Positions 55,339 to 64,000 of a stretch of 64,000 nucleotides of DNA are shown in pieces. This DNA comes from Xenorhabdus kozodoii (GTDB lineage Bacteria > Pseudomonadota > Gammaproteobacteria > Enterobacterales > Enterobacteriaceae), in contig NZ_NJCX01000014.1 of assembly GCF_002632875.1 (NCBI RefSeq), positions 1 through 64,000 on the forward strand. The letters run 5' to 3'. The translations under genes were made by a program, and so were the position numbers. The first letter of the stretch is position 1, and each line of letters begins with the position of its first letter. Below the pieces are notes generated by a model, which did not search any database, had not been told where the DNA came from, and saw only the letters and a program-made list of their open reading frames with translations.

Positions 55339-58300
55339 ATGAAAAATAAAAAATTCAAATTATCTCCTACGGGAAAACTCGCCGCTTCTATGGCAATTAT
55401 TCTGGCAACCTGTTCAGTCAGTTTTGCTAATGGGATCACTCCTGGTGGCGATGCCGCACACAGCCCGGAGGTTATTCAAGCGGGTAACGGTGCAACCGTG
55501 GTCAATATCGCGGCGCCTTCCGAATCAGGGTTATCACATAACCAGTATCAGGATTTCAACGTCGATCAAATGGGGGCGGTGTTCAATAACTCTCTGGAGA
55601 ATGGAACATCACAATTGGCCGGCGAATTATCTGCCAACAGCAACCTCAATGGGCAAGTTGCCAGTGTGATCTTAAATGAGGTTATTAGCCGTAATCCGTC
55701 ACTGTTGCTCGGTGAACAAGAAGTGTTCGGTATCGCCGCCGATTATGTGCTGGCAAACCCTAACGGTATCACCTGTAACGGCTGTGGGTTTATCAATACG
55801 AATCAGGCGTCATTGGTTGTCGGTAATCCGCTGGTGGACAATGGGGTGCTGCAAGGTTTCAACACCTTTGATAACCAGAATGCCCTGAGCATCAAGAACA
55901 GTGGATTATCCCATCATGATGTGCTGAATCTGATTGCCCCGAAAATGGATATCAATGGTCAGGTGATCACCACAAAAGACCTCAATATCACGACAGGGAA
56001 TAATAAAATTTCGTCCGATGGTCACATTTTGGATACCCAACAAGCGAATATTGGCGCACTCGATAGCTACTATTTTGGCAGTATGCAAGCCGGGCGCATT
56101 CGTCTGCTGAACACCGCGGAAGGAAGCGGCGTTAATTTAAATGGCAAGATAACCGCCGATGATGGCATTGATATTGAATCCTACGGCGATGTGAAATTAG
56201 AAGCCGCGGCGCTAAAAGGGGGGGATATCACCTTGCGGGGCAATAACGTGCTGTCCCAAGGACGCCTGAACCACTCCTCATCAAACAACAGGGGCAGCAA
56301 TGATTACCAAAACACCTTTAGCAGCGTTTATACAGAACGACAGCAAATCAGTGAATCGGTTGCCCGCACCCAACTGACAGGCAAAAATATCACGCTGGTG
56401 GCCAAACAAAATAATCACGTGATGGCCACCGATATTGACGGGGATAACGTCAAACTGACTGGCGCCAGGCTGAAACTGGACGGGCAACAGCTTCACCAAC
56501 TTGACCGTAAGACCAACAATCAGTCGAAACTTGCGTGGCAGTATGATGTCACCAATGAGAATGAAAAATATCAGCACGAAGGCAATACCCTCACCGCGCG
56601 TGAAAACATTTATTTGGATGCCAGTGAAGGTGAGACAGAAGTCCTTGGCAGCAAGCTCAAAGCCGGCAACAAGTTACTCATATCAGCCCAGAAAGATGTG
56701 AAGTTGGCGGGTCTGGTGGAATCAGAAATGACCTCAGAGAAGGGGAATAAAAAGAACCATTCTGCATCATTGCAAACGGGATACTGGAACAAGGTCAATA
56801 CCACCCAACGAAGTACCGGCAATGAATTAAGCGCCGGCGGCGATTTAGTTATCAAAGCGGGAGGAAATGCTGACATTATCGGGACTCATCTTCATTCAGG
56901 CAAAAACCTGATTGTGGCGGCGGATCAGCAAACCCATATTACTGTCCAATCCCTCGTTGATGAGCAAATTCTTGATAAGGATAAGACGTATTGGAAGGGC
57001 ATTGCCGGGGGCAGCAAAAAAGATAACCGCGATAAATCGGAAACCCACCATATCTCCGAAATGACCGCAGGCGGCCATTTGCTGCTGACGGGCGCCAATG
57101 GCATCACCATTACGGGCAGTAAAATCAAAGCCGAAAAAGGGGCCTATGTTAAAGCCAATGACGGGCAATTAATTATCGATAATGCGGTCAGCCATACCTA
57201 TAAAGAGGTGGATGAAAGAAAAGGCACTGTTTTCAACATCACCAAAAATACAAATAAAGAACATAACGAGCAACAAACGTCTTCCGGCAGTCACTTGGTT
57301 TCCGAAGCAGATCTGCAATTACTCAGCAATAAAGACATCAATGTTATTGGCAGCCTGGCAAAAAGTGCGGGTGAGCTGAAACTGAATACGTCAGGTAATA
57401 TCAATATCCTGAATTATGCTGAGAAAGATCAATACCAGCAGGAAAAAACCAACCTTGACTGGCAATATTACGCCAAGGATATGAAAGATAACCAATATCG
57501 TGCGGGGGTGGGTTTTGAGCACACGCTCGATAAACAACAAAGTGAAAACACAACACAACGCCCATCAGAGCTGAATGGCGGCAGCTTCACTGTCAATGCT
57601 GGCAAAGATGTCACGGTGACTGGCTCTAACCTGATCACCACTCAAGCCGATGCCAAAATTACCGGCAATAATATCGCGTTGCTGGCCGGAGAAAACAGCA
57701 CATCGAGTGCAACCTCACAAGAAAAACTCAATAGCAGTGTGTTTGCCACGGGCGGTATGGATAAGCTCGGTAGTGGTGTTGAAGGCACCTACAACAGCAA
57801 TGGAAAATCCCAAAGCCGGACAACAGCAGAGGTGGCAAAAACCCAGATTTCTGGCAACCTTGAGCTGAACGCAATGGGAGCGTTAACGCAACAGGGTACG
57901 GATCACCAAGTACAGGGCACCTATCAGGCTAATGCCGGCAGCATCAAAAATGTCGCCACAGCCAATACGGAATCTCATTCAACCCGCCAATTACAGGTCG
58001 GGGGGGAGATCAGCGGAACTGCCGATTACAGTGCGACAACCCGCCCGGTGGAGCAAACCGCCAAGGCCGCCGCAGATAAGAAGCTGGATACATCCATCAC
58101 AAAAACGGGTCTGCCTAATGCGGGTATTGAACTGGCGATGAATGGCAACAGCCGTTACACCAACGACCATCAATCCAATGCAGTGGTAACGTCCATCAAG
58201 GCGGGTGATGTCAAAGCCACCACGAACGGTGACCTCTATGACCAGGGAACGCAATATCAGGCGAATAAAGGCGCTGTCTCTCTGACCGCTGGCAGCCATA

Positions 58301-59769
58301 CCAGTGAAGCAGCAACCAACAGCCAAAACTCTCACGCCGCTGACACGACCGGCAATGCCAGCTTGCGTGTCTACACCACAACGGGGGCGGATATTTCCGT
58401 CAGTGGCAAAGGCAGTGGTAACCATCAGGAAACATCCAATAACCAGACCAACGCAGTGACCAGCAACATCAACGCCCAAAACGGTATTCATGTTCAGGTC
58501 ACCAGAGATGCCCGCTACCAAGGCACGTCAATGAATGCGGGCGAAGGTTCAGCTAACGTTAATGCAGGTGGAAATATTCAGTTCAACCAAGCCACCCATC
58601 GCGATGAGAAACAGAGCAATGGTTACAATGGCGAAGCTTCCCTGACGGTAGGCAGTAGCCCGGATAGCAAGAATTTCAGTGGCAGCCTCGGTGGCGGGTA
58701 TCATACCGACAGCCAAAACAAGACAACCGCCCAAACCAGCCATATTACCGGTGGGCAAGGTGTTGATTTGAATGCCGGCAATAACCTGACATTACAAGGT
58801 GCCAACTTATCTGGCAAACAGGTAGATTTAACCGCCCAGCGCGGAAAAATCGAACTGACTTCGGCACAAGATACCGCCAACGCCCATGGCTGGAACATCG
58901 GCGCTAAAGCTAAAGGTGGCATGTCTTCCACAACCCGCAAAAATGAGGCCGGTGATGGCGCGACAAGCAATGCCTCGGCAACCACCGATCCAGCCAACAA
59001 AGTGACTGACAGTAAATATAACATCGGCGGTGAACTGAAATTTGGCGTCAACCAGCTCGATCAGACCACGCACCGTAATGCCCATGTTTCTGGCGGCAAT
59101 ATCAACCTGACCAGCGCAGGAGATACTTCACTCAAAGGCGCCAATGTGGATGCTGAGCAGGTCACGGGCAACGTCGGTGGCAATCTCAATGTTGAAAGCC
59201 GTAAAGACAGTACTCATAGCCTGAATATGGGTCTGGATGCAGGCTTGGGTTATAGCAAAACGGTCAAAGGGGATGCGCTGGCTAAACAGACTGCTTCTGC
59301 CGCAGTAGAAGGTTCTTCACAAGACACCGTGGCGGCTAACAAGGTTAAAACCGGAGGTGAAGCACCCAGTTTGACAGATCAACTGAAAACCGCGTTCAAG
59401 GGCTTCAATGGCAAACTCAAAGGCAACTACGATACGCTTGATCGGGAAGCCGTAAGCCAGCAAACAACTTTGACCGGTACTCAAGGGGTTAATCTGGATG
59501 CCACTGGAACCACATCTTTAGTGGGCAGCAAAATTGACAGCGCCCAAGGTTCTGTCTCGCTCAATACCCCGCAAATTAACTCGCAATCCGTCGCGGGATA
59601 CGATAAGGGCAAAAACTTAGGTGTTAATGTACCGGATTCCCTCACCAGTCTGGCAACCTCGGCACAAAAGGATATTTTCTCCGGTAAAGTCCCATTTGTG
59701 AAAAATGAGGGCCACGATACTGAACTTCCAACGGTTCACAGTGAAGTTAAGGGTCGTCAATTAGACTAA
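55339..59769 (+). CDS. Two-partner secretion exoprotein (TpsA), haemolysin/haemagglutinin type
   Basis: This 1476-residue secreted beta-helical protein has a signal peptide (TGKLAASMAIILATCSVSFA), then a TPS domain (about residues 30-280) with the ANPNGITCNGCGFIN motif. The NPNG and CxxC elements are typical of ShlA/HpmA/XhlA haemolysins. Long filamentous repeats follow, rich in Asn, Gly, Thr and Ser, with VTGSNL, LTSAGDTSLKGANVDAEQV and similar units. There is no VENN motif or separate toxic C-terminal domain, and no immunity gene follows, so it is a haemolysin or adhesin rather than CdiA. Its length fits the Xenorhabdus surface haemolysin XhlA type. TpsB lies 139 bases upstream. Confidence 0.88.
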   Translation: MKNKKFKLSPTGKLAASMAIILATCSVSFANGITPGGDAAHSPEVIQAGNGATVVNIAAPSESGLSHNQYQDFNVDQMGAVFNNSLENGTSQLAGELSANSNLNGQVASVILNEVISRNPSLLLGEQEVFGIAADYVLANPNGITCNGCGFINTNQASLVVGNPLVDNGVLQGFNTFDNQNALSIKNSGLSHHDVLNLIAPKMDINGQVITTKDLNITTGNNKISSDGHILDTQQANIGALDSYYFGSMQAGRIRLLNTAEGSGVNLNGKITADDGIDIESYGDVKLEAAALKGGDITLRGNNVLSQGRLNHSSSNNRGSNDYQNTFSSVYTERQQISESVARTQLTGKNITLVAKQNNHVMATDIDGDNVKLTGARLKLDGQQLHQLDRKTNNQSKLAWQYDVTNENEKYQHEGNTLTARENIYLDASEGETEVLGSKLKAGNKLLISAQKDVKLAGLVESEMTSEKGNKKNHSASLQTGYWNKVNTTQRSTGNELSAGGDLVIKAGGNADIIGTHLHSGKNLIVAADQQTHITVQSLVDEQILDKDKTYWKGIAGGSKKDNRDKSETHHISEMTAGGHLLLTGANGITITGSKIKAEKGAYVKANDGQLIIDNAVSHTYKEVDERKGTVFNITKNTNKEHNEQQTSSGSHLVSEADLQLLSNKDINVIGSLAKSAGELKLNTSGNINILNYAEKDQYQQEKTNLDWQYYAKDMKDNQYRAGVGFEHTLDKQQSENTTQRPSELNGGSFTVNAGKDVTVTGSNLITTQADAKITGNNIALLAGENSTSSATSQEKLNSSVFATGGMDKLGSGVEGTYNSNGKSQSRTTAEVAKTQISGNLELNAMGALTQQGTDHQVQGTYQANAGSIKNVATANTESHSTRQLQVGGEISGTADYSATTRPVEQTAKAAADKKLDTSITKTGLPNAGIELAMNGNSRYTNDHQSNAVVTSIKAGDVKATTNGDLYDQGTQYQANKGAVSLTAGSHTSEAATNSQNSHAADTTGNASLRVYTTTGADISVSGKGSGNHQETSNNQTNAVTSNINAQNGIHVQVTRDARYQGTSMNAGEGSANVNAGGNIQFNQATHRDEKQSNGYNGEASLTVGSSPDSKNFSGSLGGGYHTDSQNKTTAQTSHITGGQGVDLNAGNNLTLQGANLSGKQVDLTAQRGKIELTSAQDTANAHGWNIGAKAKGGMSSTTRKNEAGDGATSNASATTDPANKVTDSKYNIGGELKFGVNQLDQTTHRNAHVSGGNINLTSAGDTSLKGANVDAEQVTGNVGGNLNVESRKDSTHSLNMGLDAGLGYSKTVKGDALAKQTASAAVEGSSQDTVAANKVKTGGEAPSLTDQLKTAFKGFNGKLKGNYDTLDREAVSQQTTLTGTQGVNLDATGTTSLVGSKIDSAQGSVSLNTPQINSQSVAGYDKGKNLGVNVPDSLTSLATSAQKDIFSGKVPFVKNEGHDTELPTVHSEVKGRQLD

Positions 59770-59796
59770 GCATCATGATCAACGCGTGATCTTCTA

Positions 59797-59825
59797 ATAC
59801 GGTAGCCAATATCAGGCTACCGTAT
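59797..59825 (+). terminator. Terminator after the exoprotein gene
   Basis: ATACGGTAGCC (59797-59807) and GGCTACCGTAT (59815-59825) pair perfectly around seven bases and are followed by TTTCTT. This ends the two-partner operon. Confidence 0.8.
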
Positions 59826-59909
59826 TTCTTGAATATTTCCTTACAGTTGCCTTTTCCATTTTGCCTGTTACTCTTTTCTCGCATACCTATTTTTTTGCCA
59901 GAGGATGTC

Positions 59910-60878
59910 ATGCCCGATAACCATGAAAACAGGGAACCACCCAAGACAGGAAAGGATCTTACTCCATTAGAGAAAGGGCTGTACGGCAGTAAAAAAGCGC
60001 TTTCCGTCACCATGCGTATTGGCAATGCCATCCGTCGTATTCCTTTTATCGCCCATTTTATTAGGGCGGCACAGCGTTTTAACGACCGCATGGGCAGCCA
60101 ATTTGGTGCGGCTATCACCTATTTCTCGTTTCTGTCCTTAATCCCAATCCTAATGCTCTCTTTTGCCGTCGCCGGTTTTGTGTTGGCCTCCAATCCTGAT
60201 TTGCTGGCACGTTTGATCAATGGCATCGTCAATAGCATTAGCGATCCTTCCCTCGCCAACACCCTGAAAAACAGCGTAGACACGGCGATCAACCAAAGAA
60301 CAACGGTGGGATTGACCGGTCTGGCGATAGCCCTTTACTCCGGGGTCAACTGGGTCGGCAATTTACGCGAAGCGATACTCGCCCAATCCAGGGACGTCTG
60401 GGAGCGCCATCATGAAGATAAAGAGGAAATTTACTTTCAATATATTCGCGACTTTTTCTCCTTATTCGGCTTGCTGTTTGCATTGGTCATCACCCTTTCA
60501 CTGACGTCCATCGCTGGCTCTGCCCAAGCGACCATCGTCCACGCCCTCGGATTGGAAGGCATAGAGTGGCTGCGACCTGCGTGGACGGCCATTGGCATGA
60601 CCATTTCCATTTCAGCCAATTATTTGCTATTTCTTTGGATATTGTGGATTTTGCCGCGCCATCGCCCTGAAAGAAAAGCACTGTTCAAAGGAACCTTAAT
60701 GGCGGCCATTGGATTTGAAATCATCAAATATATTATGACCATGATGCTACCCCGCCTTGCCAGCTCCCCTTCTGGCGCGGCTTTTGGATCAGTGATCGGT
60801 TTAATGGCATTCTTCTATTTCTTCGCCCGCCTGACCCTGTTTTGCGCGGCCTGGATCGCCACCGCAGAAGAGAAATAA
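59910..60878 (+). CDS. yhjD: YhjD, YihY/BrkB-family inner-membrane protein
   Basis: This protein of 322 residues has six hydrophobic segments of the YihY/virulence factor BrkB family. Segments such as IPFIAHFIRAAQRFNDRMGS, RTTVGLTGLAIALYSGVNWV, GNLREAILAQSRDVWER and GAAFGSVIGLMAFFYFFARL match E. coli YhjD closely. I chose ATG 59910 with AGAGG upstream; the open frame extends 27 codons further but without a ribosome binding site. In E. coli yhjD lies in the same chromosomal neighbourhood as yhjJ and yhjK. The exact function is unsettled. Confidence 0.9.
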   Translation: MPDNHENREPPKTGKDLTPLEKGLYGSKKALSVTMRIGNAIRRIPFIAHFIRAAQRFNDRMGSQFGAAITYFSFLSLIPILMLSFAVAGFVLASNPDLLARLINGIVNSISDPSLANTLKNSVDTAINQRTTVGLTGLAIALYSGVNWVGNLREAILAQSRDVWERHHEDKEEIYFQYIRDFFSLFGLLFALVITLSLTSIAGSAQATIVHALGLEGIEWLRPAWTAIGMTISISANYLLFLWILWILPRHRPERKALFKGTLMAAIGFEIIKYIMTMMLPRLASSPSGAAFGSVIGLMAFFYFFARLTLFCAAWIATAEEK

Positions 60879-60958
60879 GCCGTGGAAACATATCAATAAA
60901 TAAAACTGTTTTTTTACTGTACCTACTTGTCATAACAAACCAAAAAGGAGTCATTTTT

Positions 60959-61165
60959 ATGCCATTTGTGAACATCAAAATTACCCGTGAAGGCGCCACC
61001 GCCGAGCAGAAAACGCAACTGATTGAAGGTGCAACCCAATTGCTGGTGGATGTACTGGGGAAAAATCCCGCAACGACGGTTGTGATAATTGAAGAGGTCG
61101 AAACCGATAACTGGGGGGTTGGGGGTAAAAGCGTGACCGAGTTACGGGCGGCTGCGAAGAAATAA
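60959..61165 (+). CDS. 4-oxalocrotonate tautomerase-family protein
   Basis: This 68-residue protein begins PFVNIKITREGATAEQK after the initiator Met, exposing the catalytic Pro1 of the tautomerase superfamily, and it has the family-typical segment TTVVIIEEVETDNWGVGGKS. AAGGAG stands eight bases before the ATG. The frame extends upstream only because it overlaps no other gene. The substrate is unknown; the fold works as a hexamer. Confidence 0.9.
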   Translation: MPFVNIKITREGATAEQKTQLIEGATQLLVDVLGKNPATTVVIIEEVETDNWGVGGKSVTELRAAAKK

Positions 61166-61184
61166 GTGAAGATAGGTATCTTAA

Positions 61185-61210
61185 AACAGGGTGGGTGAAA
61201 CTGCCCTGTT
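61185..61210 (+). terminator. Weak hairpin after the tautomerase gene
   Basis: AACAGGG and CCCTGTT form a 7-bp stem with a 12-base loop 20 bases after the stop. No T-run follows, so this is a weak call. Confidence 0.35.
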
Positions 61211-61297
61211 ATTGGGTCGCGTGTTGCACTTATTATGTGAATGCAAGTGTCTTATGACATTAATCAACGGCAATATAATATTGGAGTGCTTATTCCG

Positions 61298-61973
61298 ATG
61301 GAAGTGTTTCATATAAGCTCCATTTTTATTTCTCTTGCTATTTATACTTTAGCTGTACCAATCCCAGGTCCAAGCATGGTTATTATTTCTCGGATGTGTG
61401 TCACTGGGGATCCCAAGCAGGGCTGCAACTGCTTTTGGCACTACATTAGGGGCTGCGATTTATGCAGTCGCAACTTTGCTTGGTCTCAGCTCTATTTTGG
61501 CAGCATTGCCTTGGATGCTAACCATAATCCAGATTGTAGGGGGAGGATATCTCGTTTACCTTGGCATTATGTTGATTCGTTTACATATAAAAAATCAACA
61601 TAATACAGTGACAGTAGACGTGAATACGGAAACAGAGAATAGAAAATCCCAGACATTTGAATTCCATCAATCAACAAGAAAAGCATTTCTCAAGGGATTC
61701 TACGTTAGCATCGGTAATCCTAAGATGGCAGCTTTCTTTTTCGGGCTGTTTGCACCTGTTTCTGGAAATCCGAATAACTTAGGTATCCAATTTACTATTC
61801 TTATAGGGGTTATCATTATTGATCTAATATATCATCAAGCATTAGCACGGCTAATCAGCTTAGCGTCTCGTTCATTCGCTAGGACTCCCATTAGAAAATG
61901 GCTTGATGCAGTTGTAGGAGGACTTATGGTTATATTCGGAATAGGATTGCTTTTGAATATAGTTAACCGATAA
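61298..61973 (+). pseudogene. LysE/RhtB-family amino-acid exporter, frameshifted
   Basis: The first frame (ATG 61298, GGAG upstream) encodes MEVFHISSIFISLAIYTLAV and PIPGPSMVIISRM, the family N-terminus. At about 61395-61402, within a TGTGTGT tract, the frame changes. The second frame continues SLGIPSRAATAFGTTLGAAI, then IVGGGYLVYLGIMLIRLHI and FLKGFYVSIGNPKMAAFFFG to a normal end at 61973. Joined, they make a complete six-helix exporter of about 225 residues. The break is a one-base indel in a short dinucleotide repeat: real decay, slippage or a sequencing error. Confidence 0.85.
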
Positions 61974-62019
61974 TTGGTATGAAAATAAGTCACTCATTAT
62001 TAACCCTACTCCCCTTTAT

Positions 62020-63474
62020 TCACCCTTGCGGCGCTTTCGGTTTCTCCGGCTGTGGCCCTGGTCGCATAATCTGGTTAAAGCTATTTTTGATTTGGTTAAC
62101 GTCAATCGTCGCTTCACCTTTTGGTTGCACCAGAATAAAAGAGATTTCTTGGGACAGCATCTCTTGCAGTTTTTTATTCAACAGTTGGGGCGTCAGGGAG
62201 GATAAAAACGCCTGCCTTAACCGCTGGAATTGCTCTGGCGCGATATCTATCACATTATTTTGCTGTGACAACAGACGTTGGTTAATCAGGATATCGGTTT
62301 CGGTGCGGGCATACATGGCAAATAGCTGCTGGAGTTGACTCCGCTTCTGGGCAGAGAGTTCATCAAATTGTGCCTGTGGCAACCCATTTTCCCGCAATGA
62401 TGACAGTTGGGAGGCCAGATATAGCGTGGACTCCAGCAGCTTGTCCGTAGGGGAATCCAGATTTAATGAGCAGCTCGCCCGCTGGTACAACACGCGGCAA
62501 TCCAGGCCTAATTTCATCTCATCCTGCTTGTCTTTAAGCCCCGATTGCAGGTAACGATAAAGCGCTTCCCGCGCCAGGTCATTTAACCAATACTGGATCA
62601 GGGTTTGTGAATCGTTAATCGGCAACCATTTTAAATTCCAGGTTAAAGACAAGCGATCCTGCGTGATCTTATCACTCACTACGCCAATCGTTGCGGCTTT
62701 CAGTGGCAATAAGGTAGGAACAGGCTCTGGCGTCTGCCGTTTTCCCGCCAATGGCGCAAATACCTGATTAATCCGTTCTGACAGTGAACGATTGTCAACA
62801 TGCCCTGCGACATACAGTGTCATCGCATCTGGCGTGTACCATTGATGATAGAAATTTTCGACTTTTTTTATGTCTACAGGCACTGATACGGGTATCCCTG
62901 GATCATGGTCGATAAGCGTCGAGCCTTGCAGACGCATACGCCATACCGGGTCTTGGATATCTGGTGGAAAAGTCGCGACAGGATGCCCATCCCCTTTCAT
63001 GGCCTGTGCCAAGGTTTCCGGTGTAAATACGGCACCACCAGCAATATCGAACAACCATACCAATGCATCTTGCAATAGATCGGGACGATTATTCGGTAAG
63101 CTCAAGCTATAAAGGGTAAAATCATAGGAAACAATGGCGGGCGGAAAAGGATTTTGAGTGTCTATCGCATTGTGCCATAGGTTTTCCAGCTTCTGTGATG
63201 ATAAATCTTTGCTGCTGGATAAGACGATTTTCGGGATCAGGTAGGTATAGCCTCGTTGTCGGTTTTTCTCGGACAATGAACCGGTCTTGACCAATAGCCG
63301 CAACTGTATTCTGTCATGAGGCCGCTGTGGTGTTTGCAGGATTTGCCAACTAAACCCATTCTCCAGTTTGCCTTGTTGCCAGGCCGGATCGGGTTGCAAG
63401 GTTTCAGCCTGCGCCAAACAAGTCGTAGCCAGAATCGCACCACCAATAAGATATCCGATTTTGTTGCCCAGCAT
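62020..63474 (-). CDS. yhjJ: YhjJ, inactive M16-peptidase-like periplasmic protein
   Basis: This protein of about 484 residues has a signal peptide (MLGNKIGYLIGGAILATTCL then AQAE). Its sequence follows E. coli YhjJ from LQPDPAWQQGKLENGFSWQ through DRIQLRLLVKTGSL, WYTPDAMTLYVAGHVDNRSL and RTETDILINQRLL to a Pro/Lys-rich tail. The M16 zinc motif HxxEH is absent (GYTYLIPKIVL stands at its place), so it should not be a protease. I chose ATG 63474 with AGGGG upstream over 63510. It lies next to yhjK, close to the E. coli arrangement. Confidence 0.93.
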   Translation of the reverse strand: MLGNKIGYLIGGAILATTCLAQAETLQPDPAWQQGKLENGFSWQILQTPQRPHDRIQLRLLVKTGSLSEKNRQRGYTYLIPKIVLSSSKDLSSQKLENLWHNAIDTQNPFPPAIVSYDFTLYSLSLPNNRPDLLQDALVWLFDIAGGAVFTPETLAQAMKGDGHPVATFPPDIQDPVWRMRLQGSTLIDHDPGIPVSVPVDIKKVENFYHQWYTPDAMTLYVAGHVDNRSLSERINQVFAPLAGKRQTPEPVPTLLPLKAATIGVVSDKITQDRLSLTWNLKWLPINDSQTLIQYWLNDLAREALYRYLQSGLKDKQDEMKLGLDCRVLYQRASCSLNLDSPTDKLLESTLYLASQLSSLRENGLPQAQFDELSAQKRSQLQQLFAMYARTETDILINQRLLSQQNNVIDIAPEQFQRLRQAFLSSLTPQLLNKKLQEMLSQEISFILVQPKGEATIDVNQIKNSFNQIMRPGPQPEKPKAPQG

Positions 63475-63579
63475 TCTACTTACCCCTACCTGTTTAATTT
63501 TATCCTTCAAGACCGAAGACCATCAGCTATACCTGGATATTATCATCATGGGTTAGACCACCATTCATCTTGTAAGGTT

Positions 63580-64000
63580 TCATTTTGATGGTGTTTTCTG
63601 CTTATTAACCTGACGATTATAGCCTTTTACCAGCAATCCCAACTCATCATCCTGATGGCTTTTAGGGCAAGACATCGGTACTGGCGCCTGTTCTTTATTC
63701 AGTTCCCGCGCAACATCGCGCAGTGGATGGATGACAATGCGATTGACGCACCAGCTTATCGACACCGTAAGAATCAGCGCAAGCAATAAATAAGTGGTCA
63801 ACATTAATGCAAGAGTGTTCACGGCGAAACGATACACGCGATTGGCATCAACCTGCAAAATAAGGTGCCCTTGTGACTCTGCTGTTTTTGGCGAAACACC
63901 ATAAACATAGAGGGGAATTTTTACTTCAACAGGAATGCCAAAAACCTGCTTTGCCAGTTCAGGGATAGGACGATGCGTTGCAAAATCCAGGCTCATTACC
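63580..64000 (-). pseudogene. yhjK: YhjK (PdeK/HmsP-like) remnant without GGDEF and EAL domains; runs off window
   Basis: The protein matches the sensory part of E. coli YhjK: the end of the periplasmic domain (GIPVEVKIPLYVYGVSPK, HLILQVDANRVYRF), the second membrane helix (YLLLALILTVSISWCVNRIV) and the HAMP segment (IHPLRDVARELN, HQDDELGLLVKGYNRQVN). A stop follows at once, where the GGDEF and EAL domains of the roughly 650-residue protein should begin. The N-terminal part lies beyond 64000. It cannot make or break cyclic-di-GMP. Confidence 0.85.

Noticed and set aside
55339-59769. Exoprotein considered as CdiA contact-dependent toxin
   Set aside because: No VENN motif, no distinct C-terminal toxin and no immunity gene downstream; the TPS motif fits haemolysins.
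1-64000. tRNA, rRNA or CRISPR arrays
   Set aside because: I looked for them on both strands and recognised none; a tRNA scan would be needed to exclude a divergent one.

Overview
The window reads as chromosome of an insect- or nematode-associated enteric bacterium of the Xenorhabdus/Photorhabdus type (Morganellaceae). This is inferred from gene content: a complete lsr (AI-2) locus, an ERIC repeat, a ShlA/XhlA-type two-partner haemolysin pair, a full type VI secretion cluster with Rhs effectors, and backbone genes in Escherichia coli order (gor-rlmJ on one side, yhjD-yhjJ-yhjK on the other). Species cannot be fixed from sequence reading alone.

Layout. 1-570: nested insertion-sequence debris (an IS982-like end inside an IS110-family transposase remnant). 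646-9508: AI-2 uptake and processing, lsrACDBFG on the minus strand, divergent from lsrR-lsrK on the plus strand. 9712-12659: backbone genes gor, rlmJ and a DUF1090 gene. 12720-18000: an accessory scrapyard with an ERIC element, an orphan membrane-anchored protein, an IS66 fragment, several SymE-like genes and fragments, a truncated SUKH immunity gene, and a displaced Rhs C-terminal toxin with its immunity gene. 18000-23461: a compact, unfamiliar module of GC-rich non-coding DNA, a recombination-site-like 14-6-14 inverted repeat, a Xer-like tyrosine recombinase, iteron-like AGACTTG repeats, a 903-residue CHC2/Toprim/P-loop primase-helicase-like protein and a divergent XRE regulator. 23538-24101: an intact SymE gene and an immunity-gene remnant. 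24121-53033: the type VI secretion system. Hcp stands on the plus strand; on the minus strand follow tssB-C-E-F-G-tagH-tssJ-K-L-H(clpV)-a VasH-like regulator-vasI-tssA-tssM-vasL-vgrG-eagR-rhs-immunity. 53508-59769: two-partner secretion transporter and its 1476-residue exoprotein. 59910-64000: backbone again (yhjD, a small tautomerase, a frameshifted LysE-family exporter, yhjJ, and a yhjK remnant lacking its GGDEF/EAL part).

How it fits together. The T6SS loads a Rhs-AHH nuclease effector on VgrG, with the EagR chaperone binding the hydrophobic N-terminus of Rhs; the immunity gene overlaps the end of rhs. The same Rhs core is repeated almost identically in the displaced tip at 16797-17976, so the two could exchange tips by homologous recombination. 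The most unusual items are the integrase/primase/XRE module with its repeats, the VasH-like regulator that has lost its whole sigma-54 AAA+ domain, the internally duplicated SymE-like protein, and the decay of the YhjK cyclic-di-GMP protein.
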